Positions 8,336-17,310 are shown, numbered from the stretch's first letter. The stretch is 45,991 nucleotides of DNA from Burkholderiales bacterium (GCA_016791285.1 JAEUMX010000432.1:1-45991); one strand, 5' to 3'. Numbers and translations: made by a program. Notes: generated by a model not told the origin, from the sequence alone.

Positions 8336-9495
8336 AGCCCGGCGTCGGCGCGCAGCGCTGCCGCCTTATCGACCCGCTCCCAGGTGAACTCGGGTTCGTC
8401 GCGGCCGAAGTGCCCGTACGCCGCGGTCTTGCTGTAAACGGGCCGCAGCAGGTCGAGCGATTGGATGATGCCTTTCGGCCGCAGATCGAAGTGCCTGGCG
8501 ACGAGCTCGACGATTCTCTCGTCGCTGATCTTCCCGGTACCGAAGGTATTGACCATCAGCGACACCGGGCGCGCAACGCCGATGGCGTAGGCGATCTGCA
8601 CTTCGCAACGGTCGGCGAGGCCGGCGGCGACGATGTTCTTCGCGACGTAGCGCCCCGCGTACGCGCCGGAGCGGTCGACTTTGGACGGGTCTTTGCCGGA
8701 GAAGGCACCTCCGCCATGCCGGGCGGCACCGCCGTAGGTGTCGACGATGATCTTGCGGCCGGTGAGTCCGCAGTCGCCGTGCGGACCGCCGACGACGAAG
8801 CGGCCGGTCGGGTTGATGAGGTAACGGATGTCGCTGCGGAGCATCTCCTTCGGGATGACGGGCTTGATGATCTCCTCGATTACCGCCTCGCTCAACTGGG
8901 CGTGCGAGACCTCGGGGCCGTGCTGGGTGGAAACCACCACCGTGTCGATGGCGACCGGCTTGCCGTCGAGGTAGCGCACCGTGAGCTGGGACTTGGCATC
9001 CGGGCGCAGCCACGGCAAGCGTCCATCGCGTCGCACCTCGGCCTGCCGCTCCATGATGCGATGGGCGTAATAGATCGGCAGCGGCATGAGCTGCGGCGTC
9101 TCGGTGCACGCGTAGCCGAACATGATGCCCTGATCGCCCGCGCCCTGGTCGAGATCGAGACCCTTGCCTTCGTCCACGCCCTGTGCGATGTCCGCCGACT
9201 GGCGATTGATGGCCGTCAGCACCGCGCACGACTTGTAGTCGAAGCCGATCTCGGAGGCGTCGTAGCCGATCCGCCGCACCACGTCGCGCGCGATCTCCAT
9301 GTAGTTGATGTGCGCCTTGGTCGTGATCTCGCCCGAGATGACCACGAGACCGGTGCTCACCAGGGTTTCGCACGCTACGCGGCCGCTCGCATCCTGGGCT
9401 AGAATCGCGTCCAGCACGCCGTCGGAGATCTGGTCTGCGACCTTGTCCGGATGGCCTTCGGAGACGGACTCGGAACTGAAAAGGTATTCGCTCAT
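8332..9495 (-). CDS. metK: S-adenosylmethionine synthetase MetK
   Basis: This encodes 387 residues, normal length. MetK makes S-adenosylmethionine from methionine and ATP in the cytoplasm. Signatures include [11 protein letters not shown] near the start, the [11 protein letters not shown] loop, and the phosphate loop [16 protein letters not shown]. It runs divergently from the gnnA-like gene and converges on the MlaA fusion gene, sharing the stop bases. The 124 bases upstream hold a possible promoter. No SAM or SAH riboswitch was recognised there. Confidence 0.98.
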   Translation of the reverse strand: MSEYLFSSESVSEGHPDKVADQISDGVLDAILAQDASGRVACETLVSTGLVVISGEITTKAHINYMEIARDVVRRIGYDASEIGFDYKSCAVLTAINRQSADIAQGVDEGKGLDLDQGAGDQGIMFGYACTETPQLMPLPIYYAHRIMERQAEVRRDGRLPWLRPDAKSQLTVRYLDGKPVAIDTVVVSTQHGPEVSHAQLSEAVIEEIIKPVIPKEMLRSDIRYLINPTGRFVVGGPHGDCGLTGRKIIVDTYGGAARHGGGAFSGKDPSKVDRSGAYAGRYVAKNIVAAGLADRCEVQIAYAIGVARPVSLMVNTFGTGKISDERIVELVARHFDLRPKGIIQSLDLLRPVYSKTAAYGHFGRDEPEFTWERVDKAAALRADAGL

Positions 9496-9536
9496 CGGCT
9501 TGGAGAATCGCTAAAGTGTCGAAAAAATGGCTGGAG

Positions 9537-9542
9537 ATGATA
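9537..9542 (-). promoter_or_regulatory. Putative metK -10 box
   Basis: TATCAT on the minus strand lies 42 bases before the metK start. A weak GCGACC sits 17 bases further upstream in the -35 position. The assignment rests on spacing only. Confidence 0.3.
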
Positions 9543-9619
9543 GCACAGGGGGGAGCGGCGGTCGCCCCTGGGCTCAGCGTTTCGTCGGCCCCCGCATGTG
9601 CCTCGATGGCCGGTGCGAA

Positions 9620-10579
9620 ATGAGCAGACTGCGTGCGGCCGTCATCGGGGTCGGTTATCTCGGAAACTTTCATGCGCAGAAGTACGCGGCTCTCGAAGAC
9701 GCCGAGCTGGCAGGCGTGGTCGACGCCAACGCCGAGCGGGCGCGGGAGATCGCCGCGGCGCTCGGCACCCAGTCCTATACCGACTATCGCGATCTCCTGG
9801 ACAAGGTCGACGTGGCCTCGATCGTGGTGCCGACCGAGCACCACCATCGGGTGGCGAAGGACTGCCTGGAGGCAGGCGTGCACATCCTGCTCGAGAAGCC
9901 CGTCACCGAAACGCTGGCGCAGGCCGAGGAGCTGATCGAGCTCGCGGACCGCCGCCGCCTCGTCTTCCAGGTCGGCCATCTGGAGCGCTTCAATCCGGCG
10001 GTGGTCGAGGTGCAGAGCCTGCTCGACCGGCCGCTCTTCTTCGAGTCGCACCGGCTTTCCGTCTTCAAGCCGCGCGGCACCGATGTGAACGTGGTCCTGG
10101 ATCTCATGATCCACGACATCGACATCATCCTGAGCCTGGTGCAGCAGGATATCCGGGAACTGCGCGCGAGCGGCTATCCGGTTCTGACCGACGAGGTGGA
10201 CATCGCGAACGCGCGGCTCGAGTTCACCAACGGCTGCGTCGCGAACGTGACCGCAAGCCGCGTCAGCCAGAAGGCGATGCGGAAGATGCGCATCTTCCAG
10301 CACGATGCGTACTTTTCGGTTGATTTTCCCACCAGCAGCATCGATATCGCGCGGCGCGATGGCGCGGAGCGCGACGAACAGGGGTTTCCGAGGATCGCGG
10401 TGGAAGTGCGTCAGGCGGCCGAGAAATCCGACGCCATCCTGGCCGAGATCCGCGCTTTCCTCGACTGCGTGCGCACCGGCGCCACACCGGCCGTGACCGG
10501 CCGCGACGGCCGCCGGGCGCTCGCGGTCGCGCTCGAGATCGGCCGCGCCATGGCGGCGGCGCGGCGCAACGGGACTTGA
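9620..10579 (+). CDS. gnnA: Gfo/Idh/MocA oxidoreductase, GnnA-like
   Basis: This encodes 319 residues from ATG 9620; earlier in-frame starts (9527, 9596) would precede the Rossmann strand with unrelated sequence. The NAD-binding turn is G-V-G-Y-L-G (residues about 10-15), and the family E-K-P motif follows in L-L-E-K-P-V-T-E-T. GnnA oxidises the 3-hydroxyl of UDP-GlcNAc to a ketone, which GnnB aminates to give UDP-GlcNAc3N for amide-linked lipid A; this pathway is known from Acidithiobacillus ferrooxidans and Leptospira. Here the gene is followed at once by a DegT-type aminotransferase, lpxA and lpxL, which is the main reason for the specific call. By sequence alone it could be any sugar-3-dehydrogenase such as WlbA. 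It is divergent from metK. Confidence 0.78.
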   Translation: MSRLRAAVIGVGYLGNFHAQKYAALEDAELAGVVDANAERAREIAAALGTQSYTDYRDLLDKVDVASIVVPTEHHHRVAKDCLEAGVHILLEKPVTETLAQAEELIELADRRRLVFQVGHLERFNPAVVEVQSLLDRPLFFESHRLSVFKPRGTDVNVVLDLMIHDIDIILSLVQQDIRELRASGYPVLTDEVDIANARLEFTNGCVANVTASRVSQKAMRKMRIFQHDAYFSVDFPTSSIDIARRDGAERDEQGFPRIAVEVRQAAEKSDAILAEIRAFLDCVRTGATPAVTGRDGRRALAVALEIGRAMAAARRNGT

Positions 10580-10643
10580 CGGGAGCAGCGTCCCTTGTCG
10601 ACACTCTGAGACTCCATTCGCCCCCGCCGAAGGCTGCGCCCCC

Positions 10644-11741
10644 ATGTCCATACCCATGCTTGATCTGAAGGCCGAGTACGCGCTGTTCCGTGACGAACTG
10701 CTGCAGCGTCTGGCCGCGACGCTGGAGTCGACGCAGTACATCCTCGGCCCGAACGTGCAGGCGCTGGAGCAGGAGGTGGCGGCGCACGTCGGCGTCGGGC
10801 AGGCCGTCGGCTGCGCGTCCGGCACCGACGCCCTGCACCTTGCCCTGCGGGCGCTCGGTATCGGCCCGGGAGACGAAGTCATCACCTCGCCCTTCACCTT
10901 CATCGGCACCTCGGAGGCGATCTCGTACACCGGTGCCACGCCGGTGTTCGTCGACATCCAGGCAGACACGTTCAACATCGATCCAGCCGCGATCGAGCGC
11001 GCGATCACGCCCCGCACGAAGGCCGTGATGCCGGTGCACCTCTACGGGCAGGCGGCGGACCTCGATCCGATCGTCGACCTCTGTCGGCGCCACGGCCTGC
11101 GGTTGGTCGAGGACTGCGCGCAGTCCTACGGCGCGCGCTACGACGGGCGCATGACCGGCTCCTTCGGCGACTTCGGGTGCTTCTCCTTCTATCCGAGCAA
11201 GAACCTCGGCGCGTTCGGCGACGGTGGCATGGTGACGACGAACGACGAGTCGATGGCGGCGGAAGTGCGCGTCTACCGCAACCACGGCAGCCGCACGCGC
11301 TATCACCATCACGTGATCGGTTACAACAGCCGGCTGGACGAGGTCCAGGCGGTCATCCTGCGGGTGAAGCTGCAGCATCTGGAGGACTTCAACACCCGCC
11401 GGCGCGCCGTTGCCCATGCCTACAACGAACGCCTTGCCGGCAGCGTCGTGACCCCGGTCGAGGCGCCGAATCGCACGCACGTCTATCACCAGTACACCGT
11501 GCGCAGCCCGCGTCGGGACGCGATCCAGAAGGCGCTCGCCGCGGCCGGCATCGGGTCGATGATCTACTACCCGGTGCCGCTGCACCAGCAGGAGGTTTAC
11601 GCCGACCTGTGCCGCGGCGTCAGCCTGCCGGTGTCCGAGGCGGTGGCGCAGGAGGTGATCTCACTGCCGATCTTCCCGCAGATGACGCTCGATCAGGTGG
11701 ACCGCGTGTGCGAGGTCGTGCGCGCTGCCGCGAAGGGCTGA
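10644..11741 (+). CDS. gnnB: DegT/DnrJ/EryC1 sugar aminotransferase, GnnB-like
   Basis: This encodes 365 residues. It has the DegT family layout: N-terminal I-P-M-L-D-L, G-C-A-S-G-T-D-A-L for PLP phosphate, V-E-D-C-A-Q-S-Y-G, and the Schiff-base Lys186 in F-Y-P-S-K-N-L-G-A-F-G-D-G-G. These enzymes put an amino group on keto-sugar nucleotides using glutamate. Next to a 3-dehydrogenase and lpxA, the likely reaction is amination of UDP-3-keto-GlcNAc. The gap from the gnnA-like gene is 64 bases, and lpxA starts 11 bases after its stop. WbpE/WlbC-type enzymes acting on uronic sugars are close relatives and remain possible. Confidence 0.8.
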   Translation: MSIPMLDLKAEYALFRDELLQRLAATLESTQYILGPNVQALEQEVAAHVGVGQAVGCASGTDALHLALRALGIGPGDEVITSPFTFIGTSEAISYTGATPVFVDIQADTFNIDPAAIERAITPRTKAVMPVHLYGQAADLDPIVDLCRRHGLRLVEDCAQSYGARYDGRMTGSFGDFGCFSFYPSKNLGAFGDGGMVTTNDESMAAEVRVYRNHGSRTRYHHHVIGYNSRLDEVQAVILRVKLQHLEDFNTRRRAVAHAYNERLAGSVVTPVEAPNRTHVYHQYTVRSPRRDAIQKALAAAGIGSMIYYPVPLHQQEVYADLCRGVSLPVSEAVAQEVISLPIFPQMTLDQVDRVCEVVRAAAKG

Positions 11742-11752
11742 GCGCGCCTCCC

Positions 11753-12532
11753 TTGACTGCCATCATCCATCCCACCGCCCAGGTCGATCCGGGGGCCGAG
11801 ATCGGGGCGGACGTGTACATCGGACCGTTCGCGGTCATCGAGTCCGATGTCGCGATCGGGGCCAACTCGCGCATCGGCGCGCACGCCGTCATCCGGCGCT
11901 ATACGACGCTCGGCCCGCGCTGTCGCGTCTGGGAGCACGCCATGCTCGGCGGCGAACCGCAGGACGTGAGCTTTCACGACCAGCTGAGCAGGCTCGAGAT
12001 CGGCGCCGACAACCTGATCCGCGAAGGGGCGACGATCCACCGCGCGACCACGGCCGGCGGCAGCACCCGCATCGGCGACGGCAATTTCCTGATGGCGAAC
12101 TGCCATGTGGCGCACGATTGCAAGATCGGAGACCGCGTGATCATCGCCAACGGCGCGCTGCTCGCGGGCCATGTCGCGGTGGCCGATCGAGCGTTCATTT
12201 CCGGCAACGTCGTCGTGCACCAGTTCGCGCGCATCGGCACGCTCGCGATGGTGGGCGGTCTTGCCCGTATCAGCCAGGACTGCCTGCCCTACATGATCAC
12301 CGAGGGCTCGCCGGCGAGCGCGCGCGGCTTGAACCTGGTGGGATTGCGGCGCGCAGGCTTCGCTGCGGAGACGATCCGTGCCCTGAAGCAGGCGTTTCGC
12401 ACGCTGTTTCGGGCCGGGCGTTCGCTGCACGATGCACTGGCCGAACTGGAGGCTTCGCCCTCGCCGGAGGTGCAGGCGGTGGCGGCCTTCGCGCGGTCGA
12501 CGAAGCGCGGCTTCACGCACGGGAGCGCGTGA
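11753..12532 (+). CDS. lpxA: Acyl-ACP:UDP-sugar O/N-acyltransferase LpxA
   Basis: This encodes 259 residues from a TTG at 11753. That start puts the first H-P-T-A repeat at residue 6, as expected for LpxA; no ATG or GTG is available in frame there. The left-handed beta-helix hexapeptide repeats run through residues 5-190. The catalytic histidine lies in V-A-H-D-C, and H-Q-F plus M-V-G-G follow as in Escherichia coli LpxA. LpxA transfers the first 3-hydroxyacyl chain in lipid A synthesis. Beside gnnA and gnnB it may acylate a 3-amino group, giving an amide. The two glycines at the acyl-chain ruler position suggest a long chain. Normally lpxA lies in the lpxD-fabZ-lpxB cluster, so this may be a second copy. 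Confidence 0.92.
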   Translation: MTAIIHPTAQVDPGAEIGADVYIGPFAVIESDVAIGANSRIGAHAVIRRYTTLGPRCRVWEHAMLGGEPQDVSFHDQLSRLEIGADNLIREGATIHRATTAGGSTRIGDGNFLMANCHVAHDCKIGDRVIIANGALLAGHVAVADRAFISGNVVVHQFARIGTLAMVGGLARISQDCLPYMITEGSPASARGLNLVGLRRAGFAAETIRALKQAFRTLFRAGRSLHDALAELEASPSPEVQAVAAFARSTKRGFTHGSA

Positions 12533-12595
12533 CACCCCTGCCGTTTCGTCTCGCCGGCACGCGGCCGGTCGCGGCGGTCACCAGAGCATGATCCC

Positions 12596-13495
12596 ATGTT
12601 GACCCGGATCGGCTTCGGGCTGCTCTGGCTCTGCCACTTCCTGCCCCTGGGCGCGCTCACAGCGGTCGGCGATTTTGCCGGCGCGGTCGGCTACCATCTC
12701 GCGCCGGCGCGGCGGCGCATCGGCCGGGTGAACCTCGCGCTGTGCTTTCCGAATCTCTCGGCGCGCGAGCGCGAGCAACTCCTGAAGCGCCACTTCCGTG
12801 CGTTCGGGCGTGCCGTGTTCGAGCGCGGCGTGATGTTCTGGGGCTCGAAGGCGCGCATCCAGGACACGGTGCAGGTGGAAGGCATCGAGCACTTCCTGTC
12901 CCGGAAAGGGAAACCCCTCATCATCTTCGCGCCGCACTTCGTCGGGGTCGACATGGCGGCGGCGCGGCTCGGGACCGAGCACCGCGCCTGCGGCATGTAC
13001 GCGCGCCAGAGCAACAGCATTGCCGACGGGATACTCGCGCGCGGCCGCAACCGCTTCGGCAACGCGGTGCTGTTCGCGCGGCACGAGGGGCTGCTGCCCG
13101 TCCTGCAGGCGATGAAAGAGGGACTGCCGTTCCTGTATTCGCCCGACATGGACTTCGGCGCACCGCACTCGATCTTCGTCCCGTTCTTCGGCGTTCCGGC
13201 CGCGACCACCACCGGGTTGTCGGTGATCGCACGGGTCACGCGGGCACAGGTGCTCCCGCTTGTCGTGGCGCAGCGTCCGGGGCGCGCCGGCTACGTCGCC
13301 CGCATTCTGCCGCCGCTTCCCGATTTCCCCAGCGCCGACCCCGAGGCCGACACGCGCCGGATGAACGCGTTCATCGAGGCACGCATCCTCGAAATGCCCG
13401 AGCAATACCATTGGCTGCACAAGCGCTTCAAGACCCGCCCCGCCGGCGAGCCGGACCCCTACCAGCGCGCCGCCCCTGCCGCGGCCCTGTCGTGA
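12596..13495 (+). CDS. lpxL: Lipid A lauroyl/acyloxyacyl transferase (LpxL/HtrB family)
   Basis: This encodes 299 residues. An N-terminal hydrophobic helix anchors it to the inner membrane. The catalytic H114-x4-D119 motif appears in F-A-P-H-F-V-G-V-D-M, and the late family signature is Y-H-W-L-H-K-R-F-K-T-R-P. These enzymes add secondary acyl chains to the Kdo2-lipid IVA precursor on the cytoplasmic face. It follows lpxA by 63 bases in the same direction and precedes the methyltransferase with a TGATG overlap. LpxL and LpxM cannot be separated by motif alone. Confidence 0.93.
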   Translation: MLTRIGFGLLWLCHFLPLGALTAVGDFAGAVGYHLAPARRRIGRVNLALCFPNLSAREREQLLKRHFRAFGRAVFERGVMFWGSKARIQDTVQVEGIEHFLSRKGKPLIIFAPHFVGVDMAAARLGTEHRACGMYARQSNSIADGILARGRNRFGNAVLFARHEGLLPVLQAMKEGLPFLYSPDMDFGAPHSIFVPFFGVPAATTTGLSVIARVTRAQVLPLVVAQRPGRAGYVARILPPLPDFPSADPEADTRRMNAFIEARILEMPEQYHWLHKRFKTRPAGEPDPYQRAAPAAALS

Positions 13496-14160
13496 TGGAC
13501 CGAGTACCGGAACCGGAACTGATGGACGAGCCCGCCCAGGCGCTCGCCTACGCGTGCGCCGACTTCAGCGCGCCGCACGACGCCTTCGTCGCACGCTTTC
13601 GGCGGTGCTTTCCCGACTTCGGCGGGGGCGCGGTGCTCGATCTCGGCTGCGGTCCGGCGGACGTGACGCTGCGCTTTGCGCGCGCCTACCCGCAGGCGCA
13701 GGTTACGGGTGTCGACGGTGCAGAGGCGATGCTCGCGCTCGGTCGCCAAGCGGTCGCCGCGGCGGGACTGACTCGGCGCGTCCGCCTGCTGCACCGGCGG
13801 CTGCCGGCGGAGGACCTGGGCGGCTCGGCGTACGCCGCGGTGATCAGCAACAGTCTGCTGCATCATCTCGCCGACCCGCTCGTCCTGTGGGACGCGGTGC
13901 GCGCAGCTGCGGCTGCCGCGGTGGCAGTGTTCGTGATGGATCTGCTGCGCCCGCCGTCGCGGGACGCGGCGGCGGCTCTGGTGGATCTGCATGCCGGGGA
14001 CGCCCCCGAGGTGCTGCGCCGCGATTTCCTCAATTCCCTGCTCGCCGCGTTTCGGCCCGAGGAGGTGAGATCGCAGCTCGCAGCCGCGGGACTGTCGGGG
14101 ATGCGGGTCGAAGTCGCGAGCGACCGGCACCTGATCGCCTATGGCCGCATCATGCAGTGA
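13495..14160 (+). CDS. Class I SAM-dependent methyltransferase
   Basis: This encodes 221 residues. ATG 13495 overlaps the lpxL stop as TGATG, so the two are translationally coupled. Motif I is clear (V-L-D-L-G-C-G-P-A-D-V), followed by V-T-G-V-D-G-A-E-A-M-L and A-V-I-S-N-S-L-L-H-H-L, the usual motifs II-III of a Rossmann methyltransferase. The substrate cannot be told from the sequence. Coupling to a lipid A acyltransferase hints at a lipid or sugar target, but dapF follows closely too (18 bases), so this may only be operon packing. Confidence 0.85.
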   Translation: MDRVPEPELMDEPAQALAYACADFSAPHDAFVARFRRCFPDFGGGAVLDLGCGPADVTLRFARAYPQAQVTGVDGAEAMLALGRQAVAAAGLTRRVRLLHRRLPAEDLGGSAYAAVISNSLLHHLADPLVLWDAVRAAAAAAVAVFVMDLLRPPSRDAAAALVDLHAGDAPEVLRRDFLNSLLAAFRPEEVRSQLAAAGLSGMRVEVASDRHLIAYGRIMQ

Positions 14161-14178
14161 GCGACGGAGCCGAAGGTC

Positions 14179-15009
14179 ATGCGACTTAAATTCACGAAGA
14201 TGGAAGGGCTCGGCAATGACTTCGTGGTGATCGACGCGACGGCACGGCCGGTCGATCTCACGCGCGACCAGCTGCGCCGCCTGGCCGACCGGCATTTCGG
14301 TGTCGGCTGCGATCAGGTCCTGCAGGTCGAGGCACCGCGTCGCCCCGATACGGACTTCTTCTATCGCATCTTCAACGCCGATGGCGGCGAGGCCGCGCAG
14401 TGCGGCAACGGTGCCCGCTGCTTCGTGCGCTTCGTGCGCGACAAGGGGCTCACCGCGAAGCGCACGATCCGCGTCGAAACCGGCGCGGGCATCATCACGC
14501 CGCGCCTCGAAGACGACGGGGACGTCACCGTGGACATGGGTGCCCCCATCTTCGAGCCCGCCCGCGTACCGTTCCTCGCCGCGGCGCAGGCGCTCACCTA
14601 CCGGATCCCGCTGCCGCAGCGCGAGGTCGAGGTGAGCGTGCTGTCGATGGGCAATCCGCACGCGGTCGCGCTGGTGGCCGACGTCGACACGGCGCCGGTC
14701 GAGAGCGACGGGCCACGGCTCGAATCGCACCCTCTGTTTCCGCAGCGGGTGAATGCCGGCTTCATGCAGGTGGTGGATCGCCATCGGATCCGGTTGCGCG
14801 TCTTCGAACGCGGCGCTGGCGAGACGCTCGCCTGCGGTACCGGTGCCTGCGCGGCAGGGGTGGCAGGCATTTCGCGAGGTCTCCTCGACTCGCCGGTGCG
14901 GGTGGGCACGCGCGGTGGCGAGCTCGTCGTCGCGTGGGCGGGCGATACCGCACCGGTGCTGATGACAGGGCCCGCCCGCACGGTGTTCGAGGGTGAAATC
15001 GAGCTTTGA
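14179..15009 (+). CDS. dapF: Diaminopimelate epimerase DapF
   Basis: This encodes 276 residues, normal length. DapF converts LL- to meso-diaminopimelate, the lysine and peptidoglycan precursor, using two cysteines as acid and base. Both are present: Cys75 in A-Q-C-G-N-G-A-R and Cys219 in L-A-C-G-T-G-A-C. The N-terminal K-M-E-G-L-G-N-D-F and the F-N-A-D-G-G-E loop are typical. It sits upstream of DUF484 and xerC, the arrangement usual in beta- and gammaproteobacteria. Confidence 0.97.
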   Translation: MRLKFTKMEGLGNDFVVIDATARPVDLTRDQLRRLADRHFGVGCDQVLQVEAPRRPDTDFFYRIFNADGGEAAQCGNGARCFVRFVRDKGLTAKRTIRVETGAGIITPRLEDDGDVTVDMGAPIFEPARVPFLAAAQALTYRIPLPQREVEVSVLSMGNPHAVALVADVDTAPVESDGPRLESHPLFPQRVNAGFMQVVDRHRIRLRVFERGAGETLACGTGACAAGVAGISRGLLDSPVRVGTRGGELVVAWAGDTAPVLMTGPARTVFEGEIEL

Positions 15010-15136
15010 TCCGGTTGCCGGCAATACTTAATCCAATACTCTAAGATTCAAGCTGTAATCTGCTGTTTTACGGCAAAGATTGCCCTCCTGTGTTAAATTC
15101 CGATCCAACCCGCACTCGCACGCAAGAGAGTCCCGC

Positions 15137-15787
15137 ATGAAGTCAGAACAGGTCGCCGCGTACCTCCGGGAACATCACGAGTTCTTCGAGGAATATGCGG
15201 ATCTGCTAGCCGACATCTACATTCCGCACCCGCACGGTGGTCGCGCCATTCCAATCTCCGAGCGCCAGATCCTCACGCTGCGCGAGAAGAACCGGGCGCT
15301 GGAATCCAAGTTGAAGGAGCTGATCGACTTCGGCGAGGAGAACGATGCCATCGGCGAGCGCCTGCACCGCCTGACGGTCGCACTCATTGGCGCACGGGAT
15401 TTCGATGCCGTGCTGCACGATCTGTACTTTCATCTGCGCGAGGATTTCGCAGTGCCGCACGTAGCGCTCAGGCTGTGGCCGGGAGAGCACGGCGAGCGCG
15501 AGGAGTTTCGCGACGCCGGAGAGGAGGTGCGCATGTTCACCGAGAGCCTGGCGGGAGCCTATTGCAGCGGTCATGCGATGTTCGACACGGGCGCGTGGTT
15601 CGGCGAGGACGGCGCCCGGCTGCGCTCGTTCGCCTACGTTGCGCTCAAGGGCACGGTGGTCAGCGGGCTGCTGGTGCTGGCGAGCGAGGATCCGCAGCGC
15701 TTCTATCCCGAGATGGGTACGCTCTATCTCAAGCGGCTGGCGGAGACGGCGGCCGCGGCCATGCAGCGGGTGCGCGCCGGCGCGTGA
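15137..15787 (+). CDS. DUF484 (GAF-like) family protein
   Basis: This encodes 216 residues from ATG 15137; the frame is open from 15080 but that extension is unlike the family. The N-terminal helix (V-A-A-Y-L-R-E-H-H-E-F-F-E-E-Y-A-D-L-L) and I-P-H-P-H-G-G-R-A-I-P-I-S-E-R-Q are the DUF484 signature, followed by a GAF-like domain. No catalytic role is known. It is nearly always found between dapF and xerC, and its exact function is undefined. The 127 bases before it are notably AT-rich (TTAAAT at 15093-15098), so a promoter may lie there, but no well-spaced -35 was found. Confidence 0.93.
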   Translation: MKSEQVAAYLREHHEFFEEYADLLADIYIPHPHGGRAIPISERQILTLREKNRALESKLKELIDFGEENDAIGERLHRLTVALIGARDFDAVLHDLYFHLREDFAVPHVALRLWPGEHGEREEFRDAGEEVRMFTESLAGAYCSGHAMFDTGAWFGEDGARLRSFAYVALKGTVVSGLLVLASEDPQRFYPEMGTLYLKRLAETAAAAMQRVRAGA

Positions 15788-15806
15788 TGCGTGCGACGGC
15801 GGCGTG

Positions 15807-16745
15807 GTGAGCGCCCCCACCCCCGAGAGCGTTGAGCCCGCCCCGGGCGCGCGCGAAGCCGAGAGATTCCTGCAGGGGTTCGTGTCCCACCTCGACCACG
15901 AACGGCGCTTGAGTTCGCTCACACGTGTCAACTATCTGCGCGACATACGCCTGCTCCTCGCGCGCACCGGCGCTCTGTCTCTGTGTCTCGTGGACGTGCG
16001 GCCGCACCACGTGCGGCGGTTCGTCGCCGACCTGCACGGCAAGGGTCTGGGCGGTCGCAGCCTGGCGCGGGTGCTGTCTTCGTGGCGCGCGTTCTACCGC
16101 TATCTCGCACGCGATCACGGATTCGCGGTGAACCCGTGTCTCGGCGTGCGGGCGCCGAAAGCGCCGCGCAATCTGCCGCGCGCGCTTTCGCCCGATGAAG
16201 CACGGCAGCTGCTCGAGGCGAGCGCGACGACGCCGCTCGAGCTGCGCGATCGCGCGATGTTCGAGCTGTTCTATTCCTCCGGCTTGCGGCTGTCGGAGCT
16301 CGTCGGGCTCGAACTCGCACGTCTGGATTTCGCGCAGGGCATGGTGGAAGTGATCGGCAAGGGACGCAAGACCCGCATCGTGCCGGTCGGCGCGGCGGCG
16401 CTGGCGGCGATCCGGGCATGGTTCCCGGCGCGCGAACAGTGGGCGAAGAGCGACTCGCGCGCCCTGTTCATCGACCGCGCCGGCACGCCGCTCGCACCGC
16501 GCACCGTGCAGACGCGGCTGCACCGCTGGGCCTTGAAGCAGGGGCTTGCGCCGCGCGTGCATCCGCACATGCTGCGGCATTCGTTCGCATCGCACCTGCT
16601 GCAGTCGAGCGGCGATCTGCGCGCCGTGCAGGAGCTGCTGGGCCATTCCAGCATCACGACCACGCAGGTCTACACGCATCTCGATTTCCAGTACCTCGCC
16701 AAAGCCTACGACGCATCCCACCCCCGCGCCAAACGCAGAAGCTGA
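15807..16745 (+). CDS. xerC: Tyrosine recombinase XerC
   Basis: This encodes 312 residues from GTG 15807 (another GTG lies one codon before). XerC works with XerD at dif sites to resolve chromosome dimers at division. The N-terminal SAM-like domain covers about 15-110. The catalytic set is complete: Arg in S-G-L-R-L-S-E-L, Lys in G-K-G-R-K-T-R, H-x-x-R in H-M-L-R-H-S-F-A-S-H, His in L-G-H-S-S-I, and the nucleophile Tyr in Q-V-Y-T-H. A neighbouring XerC rather than a phage integrase is favoured by the dapF-DUF484-xerC order. Confidence 0.95.
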   Translation: MSAPTPESVEPAPGAREAERFLQGFVSHLDHERRLSSLTRVNYLRDIRLLLARTGALSLCLVDVRPHHVRRFVADLHGKGLGGRSLARVLSSWRAFYRYLARDHGFAVNPCLGVRAPKAPRNLPRALSPDEARQLLEASATTPLELRDRAMFELFYSSGLRLSELVGLELARLDFAQGMVEVIGKGRKTRIVPVGAAALAAIRAWFPAREQWAKSDSRALFIDRAGTPLAPRTVQTRLHRWALKQGLAPRVHPHMLRHSFASHLLQSSGDLRAVQELLGHSSITTTQVYTHLDFQYLAKAYDASHPRAKRRS

Positions 16746-16864
16746 GCCAGGGACGGCGAATGCCATGGTGCTGTGGCGGCGCGCGCGGGTATACGCGCAA
16801 GAGCACGGGCACAGCGCTTGCTCATGGTTGGAGGCCCTTATGACAACGCTGGAGGTTTCTAGAA

Positions 16865-17050
16865 ATGTCGCGGATCAGATATCGCATCTTCACCGAGCGT
16901 GGCAATTCGCGCACGCCTGCCCCGTTCGATCAGGGGCTGAAGGACTCGCAGCACGATGGCAAGGCGCTCGGCCACGCCGACCTGACGGATCGCAAGCCCG
17001 CGAACGAGCGCGATGAAATCGCCGCGAGCGTGGTGCTGGGTTACAACTAG
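16865..17050 (+). CDS. Small hypothetical protein with a strong RBS
   Basis: This encodes 61 residues. A GGAGG at 16851-16855 lies nine bases before the ATG, a much better ribosome site than most genes here have. Third codon positions are nearly all G or C, as in the real genes around it, so it is likely translated. The product is hydrophilic and charged (about a third Arg, Lys, Asp or Glu) with no membrane segment, cysteine or recognised domain. It stands alone in the 565-base gap between xerC and the Zur-like regulator. The rest of that gap (16746-16850 and 17051-17310) holds no gene I can support, only inverted repeats near 17239. Function unknown. Confidence 0.5.
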   Translation: MSRIRYRIFTERGNSRTPAPFDQGLKDSQHDGKALGHADLTDRKPANERDEIAASVVLGYN

Positions 17051-17238
17051 AATCGCAGCGGCGTCCCGCCGCGCGCTCCCCCGCCTCGCTCCCGGTCATC
17101 TGGAACCGACTCTCGCCAGATTGGAGCGACGGCGCAGTTTGGGCCACGCTCGTGGCAGCCGACTCGATCGCTCCGGCATCCTCGCTGTTCAATCCCACCT
17201 GATGTCACATACCGCGCGCACGTAGCGGGGCGGTCGCT

Positions 17239-17251
17239 GCAACTCAGTTGC
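17239..17251. promoter_or_regulatory. Palindromes upstream of the Zur-like gene
   Basis: GCAACT-C-AGTTGC is a perfect 13-base palindrome, followed immediately by CTTCGAAG (17251-17258) and a CGAAG/CTTCG hairpin. Position 60-70 bases ahead of the regulator start would suit an operator. It does not look like the AT-rich Zur boxes known elsewhere, so the binding protein is unknown. Confidence 0.3.
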
Positions 17252-17310
17252 TTCGAAGAACGCTTCGTGTTCCAATCCGCGGTTTGGCTCTTGGCTGCAA
17301 TCGCGTGCGC

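Noticed and set aside
9496..9619. SAM riboswitch or SAH riboswitch near metK
   Set aside because: The leader is short and no aptamer core could be recognised.
8366..11017. 883-codon minus-strand open frame
   Set aside because: Overlaps metK in another frame and gnnA/gnnB on the other strand; a shadow.
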